From the NCBI GenBank assembly GCA_016840825.1, contig JAEORN010000110.1:1-11796 (forward strand): a stretch of 11,796 bases of DNA, read 5' to 3'. How positions within the stretch are numbered: the stretch's first letter is position 1; each line of letters starts with the position of its first letter. The translations under genes were made by a program, and so were the position numbers. Shown in pieces: positions 5,768-11,796 of the stretch. Below the pieces are notes generated by a model. That model did not search any database and had not been told where the DNA came from. It saw only the letters and a list, made by a program, of their open reading frames with translations. The stretch is from Candidatus Thorarchaeota archaeon. GTDB taxonomy: Archaea > Asgardarchaeota > Thorarchaeia > Thorarchaeales > Thorarchaeaceae.

Positions 5768-8616
5768 ATATGTTCGAGAAGCTTCACAAGGATATCACAG
5801 ACTTTCTTCAGAAACAAGGCATCACTAGTCCAACGGATATTCAGAACAAGGCAATTCCGGTCCTACTTAGAGGAACAGAGAATGCGCTTCTCCTTTCACC
5901 AACAGGCAGTGGGAAGACAGAAGCCGCATTGCTGCCATTATTGGATCGACTGTATCTGTACAAATCCACACATGAACTCTATGGGAACTACATCCTCTAT
6001 ATCACCCCCTTAAAGGCCCTCAATCGGGATGTCTTCAAAAGAATCGAGTCCCTATGTGAACATCTTGGAATAACCGTGTCAGTTCGTCATGGAGATACGA
6101 CACAGCACAAACGACGACAGCAGGCACTTAGACCACCAAACTTGTTGATTACGACACCGGAATCATTGCAGGCTATCCTTCCCGGAAAGAGAATGCGTGA
6201 ACATTTGAAGACCGTATTCGCGGTTATTGTCGATGAGATTCACGAGCTTGCTGGAAGCAAAAGAGGTGTGCAGTTATCACTCGGTCTTGAACGACTTACT
6301 AGAATTGTGAATGATGATAGAATGCTGAGAGTTGGGCTTTCAGCAACTGTAGGAAATCCAAAGGAAGTAGCTAAGCTGCTTGTAGGCGTGAATCGTTCAA
6401 TCAAGACAATTTGGGCGGGGTATGATTCAAGAAAGATGGATCTTCATGTAGAGATGCCATTTCCTTCCAGTGAACATATGAAGTCATCAAGAAAACTTGC
6501 CTATCCTCCTCACTCAACAGCACGTCTTGAAAGGATAATACAGCTCATCGAAACTCACCAATCAACGCTAGTGTTCACAAACACTCGCTCCTTCGCAGAG
6601 GTTCTGGGAGCCAAGATGCGGGCGATGGGAACTTCCTATGAGTTTGATGTACACCACGGGTCGCTTGCAAAGAGTGTCCGATTGGATGCGGAAGATAGAC
6701 TAAAGCAGGGTATCTCTAAGGCAATCATTGCTACTTCAAGTCTTGAGCTTGGAATTGATATTGGTCAAGCTGACTTGGTTATTCAATACTCATCTCCGAG
6801 AGAAGTATCGAGAGCATTGCAGAGGATCGGACGAGCAGGACACAGTATAGGGAAGATACCAAAGGGAATAGTGATCTCTACTGTGAACTTGGATGATATA
6901 ACAGAGTCTGGCGTTATTCTGCGAAGAGCAAGAGTGAACAAAGTTGAAGATGCTATGATTCCCTCGAAGTCATGGGATGTACTATCTCAGCAAATCAATG
7001 GAATACTTCTGGATCATGATGAAATACTCTATCAGGAACTCCTTGCTTTGATTCGTTCTGTATATCCTTTTAGAGATGTGACAGATACTGAGATTCAATC
7101 ACTGCTTGCATTTATGATTGAACGAAGAATGGTTCAGAAGGAACAGAATCTTATCAAACGGTATAGTAAGACGCGTAAGAGCTACTATGACAACCTTAGT
7201 ACCATACCAGATGTACGCCAGGTAAAAGCTGTGGATATGGCAACACGATCGAGTATCGGAGTTCTAGACGAGGACTTTGTGACTCAAAATGTGGCGTCAG
7301 GCTCGGTTTTTGTGATACGAGGTAGACCTTGGCAAGTTGTATCAGTAGATGAGGAGTCAGGAGAAGTTCTTTGCGCTCCTGCTACAGGAACTGAAGTTGA
7401 TGCTCCAAGATGGATCGGAGAGATGATTCCAGTACCGTATGATGTCGCTGTTGAAGCTGCAGATGTCTGGAATAAGGTGATAGAATTAGAAGAGGAAGAG
7501 CTACGAGGAATTCTTGAAAATGATTATAGACTTTCACTAGCATCACAGGATCATTTGATTCGTGATGTGAGGAAAGGCCATTCGGAACTTGGATTTCTAC
7601 CATCGGAGAACCGTCTTGTCATAGAGAGCTTTGATGGGGGAATTGTGATTCACGCACCCTTTGGCACGAAGGTGAATGAAACCCTTGGAGTAGTTATTGC
7701 GGCACTTCTAACGACCCGATTGGGAACGTCTGTAGGAGTTGAGAGAGACCCTTACCGAATTCTGTTTACTTCATCAGATAGAATTCTGCCAGATCAGATT
7801 GTCGATGCACTGAAAGAATATTCAATCGAGCAGGTATCAGAGATTCTAAGGCTCGCTTTGAAGCATACTCAAACTTTCGCTTCTAGATTCATCCATGTTG
7901 GTAAACGAATGGATATCATCAAACGAGACGCCAAGATACGAGAAGTCCCTGTCAAGGGACTGATTAACTCATTTGAGAACACTCCTGTGTATGAAGAAGC
8001 GATGCGTGAAGTGCTCTTTGAGAAGTTAGATGAATCCCGTACATTATCAATCTTTGAGGCAGTGTCCAAAGGCACGCTTGAGATACAAAAGGTATCAACA
8101 GGCGCACCATCTGCACTTGCACGACTTATAGTCGAAGAGAAGACTCGATTTGAGGTCATGGGAGAGATTACTGACGAGAATGAAGTACTCAGAATGATGG
8201 AAGAAAGACTGCTAGCTAAGCAGTTCAGACTGGTGTGTATGGCTAATGGAGATTGGAATTCAGTAAGAACTGTTTCGACTTTGGAGGATAGCGTAAGATG
8301 TCCGATATGTGGCTCCAAGATGATAGCAGCAATGTCCCCCACGATGAACGATTTCTGGAAGATCGTAAAGAAAAGAGTTATGGGCAAAGCACTTAGTAAA
8401 GAAGAAGAGAAGACCTACAAAGGTGGAAGTCTGACTGCTGATTTAGTAGCAAGATATGGAAAGCTTGCCCTTATTGTGCTTGCGGGAAGAGGTGTTGGTC
8501 CTACAACCGCATCTAGACTATTACGACCTGGGCAGATTGAGGATAGGCTATCCCTCTTGAAGAATATATCTAAGGCGGAGAGAGAATATGAGCGCACGAA
8601 GCCATTCTGGACATGA
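5764..8616 (+). CDS. lhr: Lhr family superfamily 2 DNA/RNA helicase
   Basis: ATP-dependent helicase of the Lhr (large helicase-related) family, linked to DNA repair, replication restart and possibly RNA work. From ATG 5764 it is 950 residues. Visible motifs are Walker A SPTGSGKTEAA (K51), ITPLKALNRD, TTPESLQAIL, Walker B DEIH (157-160), GLSATVGNP, the second RecA lobe from TLVFTNTRS, SSLELGIDIG, and motif VI QRIGRAGH (353-360). A winged-helix and Lhr-specific region follows, with a C-terminal CPIC pair (C846, C849). ATG 5764 is chosen because it overlaps the upstream stop as ATGA and the conserved helicase begins at once (MFEKLHKDI). The open frame extends further left to 5653, but that part reads as the shadow of the preceding gene. 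Length fits the archaeal aLhr groups. It overlaps EngB by 29 bases. Confidence 0.95.
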   Translation: MNMFEKLHKDITDFLQKQGITSPTDIQNKAIPVLLRGTENALLLSPTGSGKTEAALLPLLDRLYLYKSTHELYGNYILYITPLKALNRDVFKRIESLCEHLGITVSVRHGDTTQHKRRQQALRPPNLLITTPESLQAILPGKRMREHLKTVFAVIVDEIHELAGSKRGVQLSLGLERLTRIVNDDRMLRVGLSATVGNPKEVAKLLVGVNRSIKTIWAGYDSRKMDLHVEMPFPSSEHMKSSRKLAYPPHSTARLERIIQLIETHQSTLVFTNTRSFAEVLGAKMRAMGTSYEFDVHHGSLAKSVRLDAEDRLKQGISKAIIATSSLELGIDIGQADLVIQYSSPREVSRALQRIGRAGHSIGKIPKGIVISTVNLDDITESGVILRRARVNKVEDAMIPSKSWDVLSQQINGILLDHDEILYQELLALIRSVYPFRDVTDTEIQSLLAFMIERRMVQKEQNLIKRYSKTRKSYYDNLSTIPDVRQVKAVDMATRSSIGVLDEDFVTQNVASGSVFVIRGRPWQVVSVDEESGEVLCAPATGTEVDAPRWIGEMIPVPYDVAVEAADVWNKVIELEEEELRGILENDYRLSLASQDHLIRDVRKGHSELGFLPSENRLVIESFDGGIVIHAPFGTKVNETLGVVIAALLTTRLGTSVGVERDPYRILFTSSDRILPDQIVDALKEYSIEQVSEILRLALKHTQTFASRFIHVGKRMDIIKRDAKIREVPVKGLINSFENTPVYEEAMREVLFEKLDESRTLSIFEAVSKGTLEIQKVSTGAPSALARLIVEEKTRFEVMGEITDENEVLRMMEERLLAKQFRLVCMANGDWNSVRTVSTLEDSVRCPICGSKMIAAMSPTMNDFWKIVKKRVMGKALSKEEEKTYKGGSLTADLVARYGKLALIVLAGRGVGPTTASRLLRPGQIEDRLSLLKNISKAEREYERTKPFWT

Positions 8617-9208
8617 GAATCACGTTCCTCTTGTGGTATTCGCAGGTCGAAGTAATGTTGGTAAGAGCAGTACGATAAGGGCACTTACAGGTATGAAGGT
8701 AAGAATTGGAAAAAAGCCCGGTAGTACTAGGTGGGAACAGGAGATAGATATGGGCAGTATCAAGTTCGTTGATATCCCAGGATTTGGATACATGAGAGGA
8801 CAAAGCAGAGAAGAGATCGATCAAACGAAGAACAGGATTGTAGAGAATCTGGAAAAATGGAGCGAGCGGCTTGTACTGGCAATTCTAATCATAGACGTCT
8901 CTCTTTTCAGAGAATTGTTCGAACGCTGGGATGCTCGGGGAGAGATACCAATAGATGTCGAATTCTATAGCTTTCTTTCGGAGATATCACCAGAGGTCAT
9001 AGTTGCTGCAAATAAAATTGACAAATTGAAGAAGAAGGATGCGAGAATAGAGATTGACTACCTAGAACAGAAGCTCGTGGATGCAGTTCCAACTAGACCT
9101 CCTACTATAGTTGGTACCTCAGCCAGTAAGAAAAAAGGGATAGATGATTTGAGAGAGGAGATTGTAAGAGCATTACAGAAAGGGGGAATTGCACCCCCAG
9201 ACTGGTAA
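8588..9208 (+). CDS. engB: EngB-type GTPase (ribosome assembly)
   Basis: Small Ras-like GTPase of the EngB/YihA family; the bacterial member assists large-subunit ribosome assembly. At 206 residues it is full length. The G motifs are G1 GRSNVGKSS (20-28, K26), G2 region PGSTRWEQ (T47), G3 DIPGFGYM (62-69), G4 NKID (142-145) and G5 TSASKKKGID (177-186). RSNVGKSS and PGFGY are EngB hallmarks. ATG 8588 lies inside the end of lhr and has a GGAG sequence eight bases upstream; no later in-frame start would keep G1. The overlap points to co-translation with lhr. The C-terminus converges with the next gene with two bases between stops. Confidence 0.93.
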   Translation: MSARSHSGHENHVPLVVFAGRSNVGKSSTIRALTGMKVRIGKKPGSTRWEQEIDMGSIKFVDIPGFGYMRGQSREEIDQTKNRIVENLEKWSERLVLAILIIDVSLFRELFERWDARGEIPIDVEFYSFLSEISPEVIVAANKIDKLKKKDARIEIDYLEQKLVDAVPTRPPTIVGTSASKKKGIDDLREEIVRALQKGGIAPPDW

Positions 9209-9224
9209 TACTATCTTATTTTCT
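9182..9224 (+). terminator. Possible terminator at the end of engB
   Basis: GGGGG (9182-9186) and CCCCC (9194-9198) can pair around a 7-base loop inside the last engB codons. A T-rich stretch, TCTTATTTTCTT (9213-9224), follows. The distance between stem and T-tract is longer than ideal, and archaeal termination depends mainly on the T-tract. Confidence 0.3.
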
Positions 9225-10302
9225 TGAATAGATATACTGCAATACCAACAATTAGAATCACTGATGAGATGATAGCCATTGGAACGATCGCATCAGGACT
9301 ATCAACAAATCCGTATGTCAACCAAGATAGCATATTCATGAATAGTCGTGAATTATCAGATTGATAGAACCATTGATCTGTTGAATCTGTAAGAGGTAAT
9401 GTTCTGCCTGAGAACATGATTGCAGAACCAGCGATAACAACTCTGCTACCATCGTATTCGAAAGCTGACATCCATGCGGGAAATGTGCCATTGATTGATG
9501 AGTATGACAACGGGTGTTCTTCAAATTCTGCGAGTGTCATATTCGGATAGGTGATATTGGCAAAGCTATTAGGTCCCCTACGGAACTGAGCGAATGTGGT
9601 ATCGTAGCTATTAGCTATGACTGATGATGCATCCGTAGGCTTGAGAGTTGCAGACATCGTTAAGAGATAACTTATGTCTTTGAAAATTGGATGAGATACA
9701 TCCCAAGTGCTAGAGTCGAGTTGAATGACATAGGGATTTGCTGTTGAGTTCAATGAGTGATCATAATCAAACATTGAATCGCTCCACGTGTCCTCACCAG
9801 TATCGTTTAGACTGAATCTCACTCCTGTCATATTGAGATTGTCCAGAAACGAATTCATGGCGTCATTTTCTCCAAGGTCTCGGAATGTTTGGTCATTCCA
9901 ATAGATGGTATTATTCTGGTCAATGATTGGATCACCTAGAAGAAGCAAGGAGCTTCCATTGGTCATCATCTCATCAATTGCTAAGATTTCATCAGAAGTG
10001 AATGGTGAAATACGATCAGGCTCTGCGATGATAAGAACATCTACGTCATTTAGGATTGTAGTATTCAATGGATCTTCATTCACTCTAACGATATAACGTG
10101 TTGATTGATTGACCATGTCGAGCATTAATTTGAAGCCGTTCTCATCATTTGCAGAGAATTGTTGGCTATGACTCGAGTCATACATCACAACTAAGGGATC
10201 TAGTTCCTCAGATTGTGCATTAACAGTACCTTGAACACTTGATAGGACTATCATCAGAGTCATTGTTAATACTAGTAGTTTTGAGTAGCTTCTGATGCGC
10301 AT
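9211..10302 (-). CDS. Secreted, membrane-anchored GldG/IFT52-like domain protein
   Basis: The 363-residue protein begins with a signal peptide (RIRSYSK, hydrophobic stretch, likely cleavage after VNA near residue 29). It ends with one membrane span (about 341-359) and a basic KKIR stop-transfer tail, so nearly all of it should face outside the cell. The ectodomain starts VVMYDSSHSQQFSA and contains VDVLIIAEPDRISPFTSDEI and GSSLLLLGDP, the pattern of the Rossmann-like (class I glutamine amidotransferase-like) domain of GldG, IFT52 and related surface or ABC-transport-linked proteins. No catalytic triad is evident, so a binding role is likely. I count ten N-x-S/T glycosylation sequons. It has its own TATA box. 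The exact family is uncertain and no transporter partner is in the window. Confidence 0.75.
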   Translation of the reverse strand: MRIRSYSKLLVLTMTLMIVLSSVQGTVNAQSEELDPLVVMYDSSHSQQFSANDENGFKLMLDMVNQSTRYIVRVNEDPLNTTILNDVDVLIIAEPDRISPFTSDEILAIDEMMTNGSSLLLLGDPIIDQNNTIYWNDQTFRDLGENDAMNSFLDNLNMTGVRFSLNDTGEDTWSDSMFDYDHSLNSTANPYVIQLDSSTWDVSHPIFKDISYLLTMSATLKPTDASSVIANSYDTTFAQFRRGPNSFANITYPNMTLAEFEEHPLSYSSINGTFPAWMSAFEYDGSRVVIAGSAIMFSGRTLPLTDSTDQWFYQSDNSRLFMNMLSWLTYGFVDSPDAIVPMAIISSVILIVGIAVYLFKKIR

Positions 10303-10354
10303 ATTAGGCTCAACTCGATGTGATTGCTCAGACAGCGTGCCACAGCCTAGCCCG

Positions 10355-10364
10355 TGTTTTAAAG
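10355..10364 (-). promoter_or_regulatory. TATA-box promoter of the secreted GldG-like protein
   Basis: On the minus strand the sequence reads CTTTAAAACA. Transcription would begin near 10333, about 30 bases before the ATG at 10302. It lies in the 92-base gap after the SWIM gene, so the surface protein probably has its own transcript. Confidence 0.55.
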
Positions 10365-10394
10365 TTATCCTCAGATATAGAAAAGTACTACCAT

Positions 10395-10781
10395 CTAGTC
10401 AGTTCTACGCCATTCAACATAGAACTTCCGCCTGTCAGAATCAGTGGATTCAATCGTTTTAAACTGCTCTCGTGACTCAGCTATTCTTTGAGCTAGTAGA
10501 TGATAGCACATTGTCGATTCTCGAGAGATTACAACATCTTGATAGAAACTCCTGCAAGTACAATAGATGTCAGGAATGACCAAATATTCCCTCCTTTGCC
10601 CCTTCACGATCCAAGTGATTGCGTCACTTGGAGAGAAATGATATCGTCTGACTTTATTTTCCTCGACTGATCTAAGTGCTCTGACAAAACGTTTCCCGTA
10701 TTTCTTGGTGAAATGCTGGATGTCTTCTTGAGTGAGGTTCTTCTTCTCCAGCATCTTGATCTCATGGGATGGTAATATCAT
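10395..10781 (-). CDS. SWIM zinc-finger protein
   Basis: A 128-residue protein with a CxC...CxH SWIM motif: C74 and C76 in YCTCRSF, C92 and H94 in MCYHLLAQR (numbered from ATG 10781). SWIM fingers bind DNA or proteins; a SWIM protein (Sws1/Shu2) is a partner of Rad51 paralogs in eukaryotes. The N-terminal part (LTQEDIQHFTKKYGKRFVRA) is helical and basic. ATG 10781 is preferred to the GTG at 10790: a GGTGA ribosome site is nine bases before the ATG but directly touches the GTG. It is divergent from a phosphoesterase gene, next to lhr and engB. A role in recombination or repair is inferred from family and neighbours. Confidence 0.82.
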   Translation of the reverse strand: MILPSHEIKMLEKKNLTQEDIQHFTKKYGKRFVRALRSVEENKVRRYHFSPSDAITWIVKGQRREYLVIPDIYCTCRSFYQDVVISRESTMCYHLLAQRIAESREQFKTIESTDSDRRKFYVEWRRTD

Positions 10782-10790
10782 CTTGTTCAC

Positions 10791-10795
10791 TCACC
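10791..10795 (-). promoter_or_regulatory. Ribosome binding site of the SWIM gene
   Basis: GGTGA on the minus strand, nine bases upstream of ATG 10781. It decides against the GTG start at 10790. Confidence 0.65.
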
Positions 10796-10810
10796 ATATG
10801 CATAGGGTCA

Positions 10811-10818
10811 TGTTAAAA
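10811..10818 (+). promoter_or_regulatory. TATA-like box before the phosphoesterase gene
   Basis: GTTAAAAT predicts a transcription start near 10842. That is a few bases before ATG 10847, giving a nearly leaderless message, and after the GTG (10823) and ATG (10838) alternatives. The AT-rich box may also serve the divergent SWIM gene. Confidence 0.4.
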
Positions 10819-10846
10819 TCATGTGTATTGCATTGAAATGGATAGC

Positions 10847-11674
10847 ATGGAGTATATCTTTGAAGACCGAGCGCTCATTCTTCGTAATAATGAGCTTGTT
10901 ACACTTGTCGTTACTGACATTCATATTGGATATGAAATTGACATACTAGAGAGAACAGGTGCTTCATTTCCCGAACAAAAGGAACCTATGCTCAAGCGTT
11001 TGAAAGCCTTGATTGATAGATATCGAGTGAGCCATCTATACCTTCTGGGAGATATCAAGCACTCCATTGGCGTTGATAAGGCATTCAACTGGCGAGAGAT
11101 CCCTCAATTCATGGAAAAATTGACAAAATGGATTGAGGTGACCGTAATTCCAGGAAATCATGATGGAGATGTAATCGCATTACTTCCACGGACTGTAAGG
11201 ATGGGTGACGTCCATGGAGAACGAATCGTCTTCGACTCACATTCGGTAGGTCTTATCCATGGACATGCTTGGCCTTCATCGGAAGTGCTAGAGTGTGATA
11301 TGGTCATCATGGGACACAACCATCCAACTGTAAGAAGAGTAAAGGATGTTTCAGCACCGCAAATCGGAAGACCAGATAGGAAAAGGTCATCACTTGTCAT
11401 CCCTGTAGCCCTAAAGATGAAGTTGGATAGAGATTGTGTGCGAAGAGCACAGGGGCAGCTTGAGATTGGTGATAGGTTAGCAACATTGATCGTGCTTCCT
11501 AGCTTCAATGATCTCCTGACGGGCGTATATGTTAACAGGCATGGTGCAAGACTCCATGGACCATTCTTTGAGAATAACTGCGCTGCCATGGACAGTGCAG
11601 AAGTATATAGTTCAGAGGGGGTATTCTTGGGGTCAATAGAACTCCTTCAAAAGCAGTTCATGAATTCAAGCTAG
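10847..11674 (+). CDS. Metallophosphoesterase, SbcD/Mre11-related archaeal family (COG1407 type)
   Basis: Calcineurin-like two-metal phosphoesterase, probably cytoplasmic, acting on nucleic acid or nucleotide phosphodiesters. From ATG 10847 it has 275 residues with the full motif set: DIHIGY (D24, H26), LLGDIKHS (D69), PGNHDG (N104, H105), IHGHAWP (H138, H140) and MGHNHP (H157, H159). The order and the GHAWP/GHNHP pair are typical of the COG1407 family, which in many archaea lies beside lhr; that is recalled, not checked. ATG 10847 is favoured because MEYIFEDRAL aligns with the family N-terminus and the TATA box would place transcription just upstream; ATG 10838 and GTG 10823 are possible. 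The C-terminal third is family-specific. The natural substrate is unknown. Confidence 0.9.
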   Translation: MEYIFEDRALILRNNELVTLVVTDIHIGYEIDILERTGASFPEQKEPMLKRLKALIDRYRVSHLYLLGDIKHSIGVDKAFNWREIPQFMEKLTKWIEVTVIPGNHDGDVIALLPRTVRMGDVHGERIVFDSHSVGLIHGHAWPSSEVLECDMVIMGHNHPTVRRVKDVSAPQIGRPDRKRSSLVIPVALKMKLDRDCVRRAQGQLEIGDRLATLIVLPSFNDLLTGVYVNRHGARLHGPFFENNCAAMDSAEVYSSEGVFLGSIELLQKQFMNSS

Positions 11675-11720
11675 TAGCGAAATCATTAAATCACACTCAC
11701 AGTGGTTTCACTCTGGTCAT

Positions 11721-11794
11721 GGGTCGGTGGTCTAGCTTGGTATGATTCGTGGTTCGGATCCACGGGATCGCGCGTTCGAATCGCGTCCGGCCCA
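11721..11794 (+). tRNA. tRNA-Pro (anticodon CGG)
   Basis: A complete cloverleaf without intron. Acceptor stem: GGGTCGG (11721-11727) pairs with CCGGCCC (11787-11793). D arm: GTC/GAT with GG in the loop. Anticodon stem: CGTGG/CCACG around loop TTCGGAT, giving anticodon CGG (11755-11757). Variable loop: GGATC. T arm: GCGCG/CGCGT with TTCGAAT. A is the discriminator base, followed by CC at the window edge, presumably the start of an encoded CCA. Acceptor and D arm look like archaeal tRNA-Pro. Position 37 is A (11758) where tRNA-Pro nearly always has G. A weak TATA-like CATTAAAT lies at 11684-11691. Confidence 0.95.
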
Positions 11795-11796
11795 CC

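Noticed and set aside
7869..8684. Long minus-strand frames under lhr and engB
   Set aside because: They are antisense shadows of strongly supported helicase and GTPase genes, with serine- and leucine-rich translations typical of shadows.
11158..11589. A 143-codon minus-strand frame
   Set aside because: It is antisense to the metallophosphoesterase, whose metal-binding motifs are complete.
11641..11720. Possible hairpin between the phosphoesterase and the tRNA
   Set aside because: CACAGTGG and nearby bases pair only weakly and there is no T-tract; the gap is better explained as the tRNA promoter region.
1..11796. Search for CRISPR arrays, insertion sequences, prophage or defence islands
   Set aside because: No regularly spaced repeats, transposase, integrase or terminal repeats are seen. 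The tRNA at the right edge could be an integration site, but nothing in the window supports that.

Overview
The window is archaeal chromosomal DNA from a core-genome region. No phage, insertion sequence, CRISPR array or toxin module is visible. Three things identify the domain: the N-terminal third of the large subunit of DNA polymerase D, found only in archaea; a multi-OB-fold archaeal RPA with a zinc-binding C-terminal fold; and TATA-box promoters. Elf1, as I recall it, is found in the TACK and Asgard lineages and eukaryotes but not in typical Euryarchaeota. Elf1 together with PolD, moderate GC and a secreted protein rich in N-glycosylation sequons suggests an Asgard archaeon, possibly Thorarchaeia-like. 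The domain is certain; the phylum is inference.

Layout. Positions 1-1038 (minus) hold the start of polD large subunit, running off the left edge and starting at TTG. A 185-bp divergent promoter region separates it from a 720-residue RPA-like protein (1224-3386, plus). RPA converges on a SufS-like cysteine desulfurase (4624-3383), their stop codons overlapping. The desulfurase is preceded by a small winged-helix-like protein with a Cys-x-x-Cys pair (4864-4631). A second divergent region (4865-5059) leads into a plus-strand run: Elf1 (5060-5311), a 41-residue single-span membrane protein (5384-5509), an unrecognised 77-residue protein (5534-5767), the helicase Lhr (5764-8616) and the GTPase EngB (8588-9208). 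The last three overlap by ATGA or by tens of bases, so they look translationally coupled.

EngB converges on a secreted, membrane-anchored GldG/IFT52-like protein (10302-9211, minus). Upstream of that, on the same strand, is a SWIM zinc-finger protein (10781-10395). It is divergent from a COG1407-type metallophosphoesterase (10847-11674). A tRNA-Pro(CGG) fills the right edge (11721-11794); it has A rather than the expected G at position 37.

Together the window is mostly a DNA replication, repair and transcription neighbourhood: PolD, RPA, Lhr, a SWIM protein and a phosphoesterase, with Elf1 for transcription elongation. Sulfur mobilisation, ribosome assembly and a cell-surface protein are placed between them. 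I see no clear new multi-gene system. The least explained parts are the two small genes in front of lhr, the Cys-pair winged-helix protein paired with the desulfurase, the recent OB-fold duplication inside RPA, and the tRNA with A37.
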